The translations under genes were made by a program, and so were the position numbers. Under the pieces are notes generated by a model. The model searched no databases, had not been told where the DNA came from, and was given only the letters and a program-made list of their open reading frames with translations. From Alviniconcha marisindica (taxonomy: Eukaryota > Mollusca > Gastropoda > Provannidae), in assembly GCA_018857735.1 (NCBI GenBank), contig JABMCL010003129.1, forward strand, positions 121,721 through 185,720: a stretch of DNA of 64,000 nucleotides. Direction: 5' to 3'. Shown piece by piece: positions 49,101 through 60,796 of the stretch (its first letter is position 1; each line of letters starts with the position of its first letter).

Positions 49101-52100
49101 CTTCTCCAGGGCCTGCTTCACAAGATGTCCCATTATGGTAGAACAAACACATGGATCAAGAGCTTCCTGAGAGATCAACAACAAGCTGTCATGGTTGATG
49201 GTACCAGGTCAAACTTTGTCTCATGGGACTGGAAGGTGCCTTAAGGCAGTGTTCTTGGCCCCGAATTGTTTGTCCTATATATCAGTGACCTGCCATAACA
49301 GCCTACCTCCAGACTGAGACTGTTTAAGATGACACCATCTGTCAGCACCCCATCTCCACAGCTGAAGATCAAGCAATATTCCAAAATGATCTAAACAATT
49401 TCTGTATGGGTAATGAGAAGGCAGATGGAACATGTGTTTCCACCCGGACAGATGTGACATCCTAAGTGTCACTAAAAGCAAGAGGAAATACTACCACGTT
49501 CTGCATGGCCAGATGCTCAAGTCAGTCAACAGTACTCACTACTTGGGTGTTACACTGACTTCAGACACCACCTGGGAGACACATCAACATCACCAACAAG
49601 GCAAGCAGGACCCTGGGTTCTGGGAAGAACCCTGAAGATCGGCTCCTCTTTAGTAAAAGGCAGTTGTCACACCAGTCCTGGAATATGCAAGCTCTATCTG
49701 GGACCCAAACAACATCAAGCCTAGAGTCTGTACAGCAAAAGGCAGCATGGTGGACACCGCAGAGATGCTGTAGGACATCCAGTGTCAACAACATGCTGGC
49801 AATGCTGGGCTGACCATATCTCCAACACAGGCGCAGGAAAGAAAGACTGGTGAACTTTTATAAGTTCCACCATCACCAAGGCTCCATAGCCACTGACACC
49901 AAGTGAATACCAGGTTACCGTCCCAGTATCACAAGAGCCCATCATTCCCATTCCCTCTTATACCCAATGCCCTCCTGTCGTACTGACTACAGGAAATTCT
50001 CCTTTTTCCCAAAACAATCAAGGATTGGAATGACCTCACTGAGGATGTGGCTGCTGCACCCACCCTTGAGACTTTTGTTCACGTCTTCCAAAATGTACCT
50101 TCAGAGTAGGCTATGCCCCCCAGTGATTAGTGTTGATGATGGCTAGGGCTGTGCCGGTCAGGCTTTGCCCCAGGCGACCACTACAGTAGCTGGATTGACC
50201 TAGTTGGAGATGTGAAATACCAGTGGGCAGTGGGACACTCAAAACTCAATGATGTTTGTTTGTAAGAGTTTGTTTCATTTTTTTAATGGTGTGCATTCTC
50301 TTGAAACATTCAAGGTACAGTTTCTTTTTGTACTGTAGGAGGTGGTATGGTGTTTTAGACCTGTTAAATGTTGTGTTTTGTGACTGAAGTATGACTATGA
50401 GATAGCCAATCGGAAGTGCTCAACAGGGTTACAATGCTATAATTACAAGCCAACTGTATGTAAATTGTAATGCATATCAAAAAGGAAGTTGAATGCAGTA
50501 CCCTGGATCTAAGTACATTCTACTTTACTACCTTATGTGTATTTTTATAGCTGAAGAGAAAGTTTCATGTTGCACTGTCAAGTATTACGACTTTGTTCAA
50601 CATTTTATGATTCTGCAGTAAAATAAAAGCCAACAATCATAAGTTGAATGTAGCACTATGTTTAAATATATGTTTTTACATTTGTAGTTGAAGATAAATG
50701 TAGAATCTTCAATAATTAATGCACTGTCAAGTCACATTTATGACACTGTCATACTTTGCTGTAATGCTGATGTTTGACACTTTTGGTGTTTTTTTGGTGC
50801 TATGTCAAGAAAGAAAGAAAGTCCTCAAAACTGACTTTCCAATGTGTTTGTTACCTGCACTAGAATGTCTGAATGACAGAATGGCTGAAACTTTTTGTTT
50901 TTTGTTGTCAGAAAGAAAAGGTGAAAAATTTAATTATGTTGGATGTCAGGTATTGCGACAAACAGTACATGCCAATATTTTTGTAAGAAGGCAAACTGCA
51001 ATAAATTTATTTGAAAATACTTGTGAGGACATCCCTAATCAGTCTGAAGTGGTTGGGAATAAAAATAATAATTTAACAGCCATACAGTAGCACTTTTGTG
51101 TCGCAATACCTGACATCCGACATAATACATTCTTATCTTTCAAAGCTCGTTTTCTCAAAAACTAATAAAGTCGTTATCTTCTCACTTTGAAGTGATGATT
51201 ACCAATACAGTATACATTCTAAAAACCTACTTCTTTTTACTTTATTTCATACTTTTTTGGTGATCTACTGTGTCCTCTTTTCATGCGCACCTTTTGGCAC
51301 TTAGTCATATGGATAATGTTGATTGCTGATTAGTGGCAGGTATAGAAGTGAATCTCAAAGTCAGATTAGGTGAAAGATTGGGCAGGATCATTAACTTAAG
51401 TTGATAGCATAGTATACTGATCTGAAGTAACATTGTGTTTTTTAAAGAAGATAAACAGACTGGACTGCTGATTTGAAGTAAATTGTATTTTTCAAAGAAG
51501 TTAAACAGACTGGACTGCTCAAAGGAGAGAAATAGACTTGGTGATCATTTTGCTCCAGTTGATGACTGAGGTCTGTGCAGTGTAATTTCCACCACAATAC
51601 ACTGTGCTTGTTATAATTTTAATGACATACAGTCATCACAAAAAATAAATGTAGCATAATTATATAATATGACAAAAGCTTTTTGGTAATTTATTGTTTC
51701 AGATTTCATTCTCAGATTGTGTAATTAAAAACTAAGAACTGGTAGAACATGATTGAAAAACCTTTGAAAATATCATTGAAATGCAAAAATTACAATTGTA
51801 AACATTTACACTAGAGTCTTGGGAACAAATCTTCAGATAAATCGGTTTAACTTTGTTTAGCCACAACTGTTAGTGTACTTACAGGAAATACAACCGAACA
51901 CCTTTGTTGTTAGCTGGTTTGGCCTAGTGGTAAAGTGGTCTGCTGGCAAGCAGACAGACGCAGGTTTGATTTTGCTTTGGCTCACCTTTCCCTCCGAAAT
52001 TAGTGGTGGGCAAAGCCCGCATATGACTTTGCACCTCAGTTTATGAAACAGTCAGATGGCTCACACCCTTTACCATCTTACTGCAGAATCATCCTGGTGG

Positions 52101-55100
52101 TGACGATGTATGCTGTAAGTCAGTCTCCCCCACCTCCTGGGATTTTAGTCCCTTTCTGTACCTTGAAAGTGGCACAAGATGCTCAACTTGAACACACTCC
52201 CTTTCTGTGTAAAACATGCTGAAACTGTCTTCCATCAACAGTTCAAGTCACGGCTCAAGACTCACCTGTTTCTGTGTCTTATTCCTAAGACTTCCAACTG
52301 TCTCCAGTCTGCCTCAAGTAAATGTGTATGCGTGCAGGTCTCTATATGGGGGGTGGGATGGAGGGGGGGCGCAGATGATATTTGATGATGAATTAGTGTG
52401 TTAATATTGTGTGTTTTGATGGTTGTTTTTTAGTATGAAATGTACACTTCTAGGGCTTATTTGAGAAAGGGTGCTCTTGAGACCCCACTACTATTATTAC
52501 TGACTGAACCACTGAGCTCACCACTGGCATGTCTTTTGTTCAGCCCGTGGAGCCTTGCCCAATGAATACAACAATGCAGGAATGACGCCACTGCACGAGG
52601 CCATGAGGAGAGGAGACCGAAGTGTGGTGGAAGAACTTTTGACGTTTGGCGCCAAACCAGAGCTCCCTGTCTCTGTTGGGTACGGTGTTGCTCAATGCTC
52701 TTGGTGGTTAGGTTGGTGTGGATGGTGCAGACCTCTTTTCTGAATGTCAAGTCAGCCCCAAATTTTCTGTTTCTGTCTGGGAAACAGGATAGTTCATTCT
52801 TATTTACTTTTTGGGGATGTGCAGAAGTTGGACATTTTTGGCCTGTCCCCTGTTCGTTGTCTTCAGTCAGTGAGGTTCTTCCATTTATCCTACATTCAGT
52901 GGCTGTACATAGCACAATAACTATGGACATGTTGAGCTAAGCCTGCACCCTCTTGCTGTCTTCTTCAGAAGGCAGGATAGGCATAAGATCTAGTCCCCTG
53001 TAAACATGCAGATAGGAAAAGAGTACAGACCAAGTTTCTTACTGATGAAATGATGTGTTGCCTGTGCTGTTAATGAATGATGTGCTACATGTGTTATTGA
53101 TGAATGATGTGCTGCATTGTCATTGATGAATGACGTGTGTGTCACTGATGAATGGTGTGTTATGTGTGTCATTGATGAATGATGTAATGTGTGCATTGAT
53201 GATGTGCTGCATGTGTCATTGATGATGTGTGTATCATTGATGATGATGAATGATGTGCATTGTGTGTCATTAATGAATGATATACTGTGTGTGTCATTGA
53301 TGATGTGTTGCATGTGTCATTGGTTAATGATGTGCTGTGTGTTTCACTGATGGATGATGTGCTGCATGTGTCATTGATGTATGATGTGTTGCATGTGTTA
53401 CTGATGAATGATGTGTTATGTGTGTCATTAATTAATGTTGTGCTGCACGTGTCACTGATGAATGATGCACTGTGTGTCATTGATGAATGATGTGTCGCAT
53501 GTGTCATTGATGAATGATGTGTCACATGTGTCATTGATGAATGATGTGCTGCATGCATAATTGATGAATGATGTGTGTGTCATTGATGAATGATGTGCTG
53601 TGTGTGTTGTTCCCTCTTTCACCCAGGGAGTTTGTGGGCCAGAATGCACATGACCTGGCGGGTGACCGAGAGGACCTGCTTCAGGCCCTGAAAGCCCCTC
53701 GCAAACTGGAGTTTGCTGGTGGAGATGACATGCAGAACGGCCTTGTCCCCTGTGAGTTGACCTTTGCCAGCATCTGTTGTGCCTGTAGTCCATTATGTGG
53801 ACATATGTAACATGATTGTGTGGCTGGTAAAGTGTGAAAGCTTGCTTTGATCAGCAAGGTTTATGGGAGAGGTGACATTTCTTTGGGAACTGGGTTGTGG
53901 TGAAGGAGACAGATCTGAGTGTTGTTTATTGTAGTTAGCAATGAGCTGGAAATCTGGGAAAATTATTGATGGGTGCATTTTAGCTGTGTGAGTGAGTGTA
54001 TGTGTGTGTGTGTTTGTTTCTATTTCACTCTCCCTACCCAACGCCGCCTCCTTGTTGCTGTTGTTGCTCTGATATAACTGTAATGGTTGATTGGGCATAA
54101 AACACCAGGTTATTACTACTTGCTGCTGTTGTGGTGCGTTTCTGCAGCTAGAAGTTGCGTTGCAGTTTCAGGTAGCAAGGCAAACCTTGCGTTTTGTGTC
54201 TTTCTCTCATTCCCCTCTTTCCTCTCTGTTTTTCCCTGTCCCTGCCACCTCCCCCCCAGGCCTCTGTTTTTTCTCCACTGACTGTTGCTTTTGTTGGATG
54301 TTTCTGTGATTAGACGATGATATGTTGCAGTTCCAGGTAGCAAGGCTAACCTTGTGCGGTTTGACAGTCTAGCATCTGGTGACACTTTTTCCAATGGGGG
54401 TGATGAGGATCCCACTTCACCAAGACTGCTCACTCCGACCTTCAAGGTGACTATGTGATCTGACCTTTCTGTTACTTCAATAGAATGAAACAGAATCTGT
54501 AGTCACAGACTTTTATAGCTTGATGGTTTTGAAGTAAACTTTGTGTGACTGCTTTGGCTTGAAAAGTGCAAATCTGTCTGTGGAAGCACTGGTGGCTTCA
54601 TGAATGAGTTGATGGTAACCTTAGTTATTTGTTTGAAGGAAAAAGGCATGGAAGATTTTATGAGGTGTACAATTTATGAAATACAGCAGCTTTTTTTGTG
54701 GTTTGTTTTGGTCATAATAGTTGTGTTATGCTGTACATATTTTGAATTTGTTTTACTAGACTGACTGCTTGTTTAGACTTCAGCTTTAGTATTGATTGAT
54801 TCATGATCTGAGAAACTCACTAACCATGCTTGACTTTGTTGTCATGGCATTGGGTCCTCTCCAAATGATGATGATTTTTAAAATTTTATTATTGATTCTG
54901 TGGTTGGTTATATCAGAAACTGGGCATGCTTGACCTGGACCCAGCAGCATCCACTCCCCTCAAACCGGTGGTGACGGAGGAGAAGCTGAACTTGCTGTGG
55001 CCACAGCCCCAGAGCATTGTGCAGGGTGGGGGCAGGGCCTTTGTCATCAAGAACAACCTGGAAGTGCTGATTCTGGCCTCCCCAGGGCAAGGTGCGCAAC

Positions 55101-58100
55101 ATTGTGGTGTAGGGGTGCATGCACAGATGCATATATGAGTGTCTGTGTGTGTGTAGCTGTGTTTGTGTGTGTGTATGTATGTGCATGTGTGTGTGGAGGG
55201 GGGATGGGGTTGCAAGGGTGTGTTAGGGTATAGATTTTATTGTTGTTATTTTAAGCTCCTTTTAGCATATACTGTATGCTGATGTATGTTTTAGATTAAA
55301 TTTTTTTTTTTTTTAAATGGGCATACTAATATATTATGTATAATGTGTTTACTATTTCATATTGTTTGTTTATGTCTAATTAATTTATAATTTATTGAGT
55401 GATATGTGTCTTGAAATTTTACATTTGATGATGGCTTTGTACAGTCTAGAGCTAATGAAGTTGTTGTTTAGGCCCTTTGTAATTGTGGCAGAGCTGTGGA
55501 ATGTGTGGCCCGTGAATGGTTTATTTTCCTTCTGCCAGTATGCCCCAGTGATGTGGCAGAGCTGTGGAATGTGCGGCGGCCCAGGCTGGAGTCACTGGGT
55601 GTGACCTTGTCGCTTGACCTGCTGACCTCACTGTCTGATCGTGATGCTCCTCATGTTGTGTGTCACGTCAGCTCTCGCCTCTGTCCAGGCTATGGCACCT
55701 ACAAGCTCACCATCTCGCCCAAACAGGTTGGTTGGAAGGATGGTCTGTGCTGAGAGAGGTCTTTGTGATTTCCTGTCTGTGCTTTTAGGAAAATTGAAAT
55801 GACAGGACATTTGTACACATTGTGGGATGAATGTATATACATGACTGAGCCTGTTGTAGGGTATGTAGTTACATGCCTGCAGCCTTTCGAATAGGCTGTG
55901 TGTTTGCATTAGGATGAGTGTATGTGTGTGTGCGTGCGTGTGTGTGTTTAAGTTCTTGACTGCTGATTACAGAATGTAGCATGTTCTCCTTTGATTTCAT
56001 TTTCTTCTTGTTGTGGCCTGTTCCAGATGAAAATTGTGTGTGGCACCCTGGAGTCACTAGGCCATGCCATTGCTACATTGCTACAACTCATGTCTCTGTA
56101 CAAAGGAGAGCAGGAAATCCACATTCCCACTCTACTGGTGAGTAGGGAGAGTTCCTGTTGTTTGGACACAAGTTGCCTTAACGTTCGAGACTTTACCTCT
56201 CACCCAGTTATTGATTGAATTGTTGCATCAGAAATTGCAGTTTTGTGAAAGTTGATATAAATACTGAAAATGCACATTTTCAGCCATGTTCCCTACTTTG
56301 ATGAGGTGTGGCCAAATGGTTAAGATGCTGGATTTGGACTGGCAGGTTGTAGGTTCAAATCCCAGGTCTGGCATTACTGCTCCCCCCCCCCCCCCCCCCC
56401 TTCAAATTCAGTCTCCTTGTGTTTACAAGCATGCATCATACCCACCTACCTACTCACATGCAGAAAAAAAGAAAAAAAGAAAAACGAAAAGGGCTAAACC
56501 TGCTATATGTACGTGGAATGTGAATGGTGGACATGGTGGTTTGATTGTGCAGATTGATGACTGGCCTGAACTGCCATACTGAGGGATTCTGTTGGACTTC
56601 TATATGTGTGGGTAATGTGCATGGTGGACATGGTGGTTTGATTGTGCAGATTGATGACTGGCCTGAACTGCCATACTGAGGGATTCTGTTGGACTTCTAT
56701 ATGTGTGGGTAATGTGCATGGTGGACATGGTGGTTTGATTGTGCAGATTGATGACTGGCCTGAACTGCCATACTGAGGGATTCTGTTGGACTTCTATATG
56801 TGTGGGTAATGTGCATGGTGGACATGGTGGTTTGATTGTGCAGATTGATGACTGGCCTGAACTGCCATACCGAGGGATTCTGTTGGACTTCTATATGTGT
56901 GGGTAATGTGCATGGTGGACATGGTGGTTTGATTGTGCAGATTGATGACTGGCCTGAACTGCCGTACCGAGGGATTCTGCTGGACTTTTCCCAGGGGCGC
57001 ATTCCAAACATAGTGAGTCAGTTCACTCAGATCTTCAGTTACATACATGTGTACAATACATATGAATGATAATAAATATAATATGAGCTCCACCCCCCCT
57101 TGCCCCACTCGTCCCCCTCCTCCCCCAGCCCCATTTCTTTAAAGACTGCTGGGTAACACAATTTGTGACCTGGCAGGCATACCATGCAGCAACCTGTGTG
57201 TGTGTGTGCATGCTTGCATGTGTGATTATGGGCACACTATTTTAGCTGGCCATTAATACATTCCATACCAAAGAAAAAATCCACCGTTTCTGATGGTTGT
57301 GCTCACGTTACCCTCAGAACAAGCCCATCTGCACAGACTCTGCTTTTGGTATCTTGGAAAACAGCCAACTGGATCCTTTTTGTAAAACAAACTTCCTTCC
57401 AGTGAAGGAAAGGAACTCTGTCACATGCCATTGCATTGTGTTAACATAGAGCGCAGTAAAAATGTGATGGCTAATCAAAAGAAAATGTTAGTTCTTCTGA
57501 AGCATTGGGGAGACTTTTGATGGATGATGACAGCAAGAATGAAGTTTGACTTAGAGGATAGATGCTTGATTCTGAATAAACTGGGGAGGAGGAGTCAGGG
57601 GGCAATGCTGCTGCTGCAGTATTAACTGTCAAACTGTGAACATTTTGGTCAGCTTTTTCCCTGACCCGTCCAGCTCTGTGCCTCTTAGCTGCAGTATTAC
57701 TTGGGCCAGAGCAAGCAGCTTGCTCATAATCATGTGGTATTGCTTTACAACTCCTTGATATGAAGAGTTAACAAAAGAGAAACTGATTTGTGTGTTTTGA
57801 ATTTTATCAGTATGTTTCAGTTTCTGAAAAGTATCTGCTATGATGCAGAAATGCAGAGTTCTTTGCTTTTGATATGTTTCAGTTATTGCTGGAAGAGGTT
57901 CTGGATACCTTGTCAACATTGAAAGTTAATCAGGTAGTAGAATTTGGTAATGAGAAATTAAATTAATTAAATTAACCTGCCTCTTCTGATGGTTGCTTTG
58001 CTCACCAGTCTGTCTACTGAAGGAATTTTTCTTGACTGCATTATGTCCAGGACAGCACAACCACAGGAGTCTTCAAAAATGGATGTGGAACATTGTCACA

Positions 58101-60723
58101 TGCCAGTCTGGGCTTCCTGTATCAATATCAGTCACTCAATCAATATCTATCTCTTTAGTGCTATTTGTCAAGTAAAAATATACACATGCATGGAATGATG
58201 CATGGTGTTGAGAGCATTCACTGAAATCATACACACATTCACAATAACATTTACAGGTTAACAGTGTACATACTATTATAATCTTGACAAAACACAAAAT
58301 ACCTATAAATCAGTGACAGTAACCACTTCATATTTCATAAATAAGAGAGTGAAATACCATTATGTTTAAATGGTGAAAAAGAACAGGGAAGGACAACATC
58401 AACAAGGAAAATAATACCAAAACAAAGCAACAAAACAAAAACCACCTATGGAAATTTTCACTTCTTTCTTTTACCTTCAGACATTTGTTGACTGGTTTGT
58501 TTGACGCAAGCGCACCTGGACTCAACTGGCTGTTCTCTTTTAATGTGATCCTTAGTAAGAGGGACATTGGTGCCATTCACTGAACATTGCATAAAATTGA
58601 GTCTTGTTCACAGGTGCACCTTTACTGCCGATTCAAGTCCAAAAGTCCCCCACAGTGGCAGTTCTGTTTTAGTAGGAGGTAAGTGCTTCAATCATTACTC
58701 CCCTCCCCCATCTCAAGTGTGGTGATGAAAGTTTCCTTTGTTGAGAAGTCAAAGCTGTCAAAGATTTCTTCTTCTAATCCTGAAGTAGGTCAGAACGTAG
58801 CTTTGCATGCTTTATGTTCTACCAGGAATATTGCCTTTTGGATTTATACCTTCCCTGTCCATTCAACTTCAGTTTTTCCTAAGCCTCTTCAAACAGGAAA
58901 AACAAATGTTGCAATTTGATGAATTGTGCTTTGCCTTGATGTGACCTTTCTGGTGGACTGGACGTTGACCCCCCTCCCCCCCTGCTCAGACGTGGCTTGG
59001 AAGGTGCTCATTTTGAGAAAAGTATCTTGGTTCAAGGACAGTTTCTATTTTTGTTCATTTACAAGCCCCCCCCACCCCCATCCTCACTCCTCACTCCCCG
59101 CTCCAATGTTTCTGGCTTCATCTTTGACATTATTTAATGTCTTTTTTTCACAGACTGAGCATTTAGGATGGACTCAAACAACTGGTAAATTCATCATGTG
59201 AATCTAATATCATATGATTGTTGAGTGATGTACATGGTATTATTAATCATCCAGTTGATCAGTGTTTGTTTTTAAATTATATTTTTTAATCATATGTACA
59301 TGTCTGTGACAGGGAGTTGCTGCACCTGGTGGATTTTTGCCGTCAGCGACAGCTGAGTCTGTTGCCTGTGTTGGAGGTGGGGCCCAAGGTTCAGTTTGAA
59401 GACCTGGGACACCTGTATGCTGCCTTCAGTGACTTCCTCGCCTGCTTCTCTCATGCTGAGTGAGTTTGTGTGCGTGGATGTATGCAGAATGTGTGTTAGA
59501 GAGAGAGATGCTTTTTGTGCTGACTAAGTTATGCCTCAGGGGACTTGTCAAGAAGCATTTATTTAAGTTTTCAAAGATGTTTAGTTACTGTACATATTGT
59601 CTTTAAAACATTGTTGTAATACAGTCTACCATAACGCACCTTTTGTGAATTATTTAATTGTTATGGAGATTCAGAGTTAGTTTACCAGTAAGCTGTGGAT
59701 TTATTTTTAAGATTTTTGGTTTGCAGCACAGTCTGCGTTCTTATGCTCATGGAAGTTTCTCTGCAAGATTTTGTATCATGATGATCTCAAAATACTCCTC
59801 AGTTTGAAACTGCTTCCAGTTTTGTGAGCTGTGGACCACGACTTAGCAGTTTCTTGCTAGACACATCAGAAGAGGAGGCCCTCGATGTCAGTGATGCGAG
59901 CAAGTATGTGCCACTGGGGCGTGACCAGACATTACAACTGTGCGGTTACCCCATCCACGACCTGTCTACCTCCATGCTTCAGCAGCTGCCTCCAAACATC
60001 GTCTTCAATGAGTATGGTGTCAAGGTATGCTTGTTGAGTGACATTTTGCTGGAGTGTGATAAATTGGGTCACCATCAAAAATTATCTCTGTTAACTGTTG
60101 AGTAGGTTAGAATATAGCTTCTCATGCTTTACCTGCTGCCAGAAACTCTGCCTGATATCCTGGGGGGCACATAGGAACGCTGTAAGCCAGATATTGGACA
60201 AATTGTTTTGACTCCAGCATTTAAATGTTTGAAGAAATCAGTTAAGAATTAAACTATTTAAAATAAACGTTTATACCCTGTGAAGCCTGGGGAGAGAAGC
60301 GAGGCAAGACTATGGCATTTGTTCCTCAACAATTCCTCAACAGAGTTCTTTCCCTTATTTGGGCTGTCTTGCCATTGTGTTGAATCTTTCTTAATCAAAA
60401 CGTTCTTGCACCCCATGTGCACCCCTGGATACGACATTTGTGGTTCACTGGGCAGTAAACGTCAAGAACCAATGAGTCGGTCTAGACTTTCAGGGTGAAG
60501 GATTTTTGATGGGCATCTACAATATGGTGGAGGGAAAAACTGACAGGGAGACATGCATTGTTATTCTGTGTAATAATTGTGAATGGACTTTTTCTTTCTT
60601 TCTCTCTTTCTCTTTTTTAGGGAAGCATCCTTGTTTAAATTATATTTTTTGGTGTTTTTTCAGGCAGATCATGCCTTCAATACCTTTTGTACATCACTTG
60701 CTGAGCTAGGGTGAGTGCATACA

Positions 60724-60796
<73 letters not shown>

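Noticed and set aside
53169..53793. Minus-strand Thr/His/Ser repeat ORFs
   Set aside because: Translated minisatellite in intron 6, antisense to exon 7.
56301..56370. tRNA gene on plus strand
   Set aside because: Box-like motifs only; cloverleaf incomplete and followed by poly-C, so a SINE head is more likely.
58926..59201. 91-codon ORF between exons 14 and 15
   Set aside because: Lies within an intron, has poly-C-derived Pro runs and no splice-compatible role in the GH20 frame.
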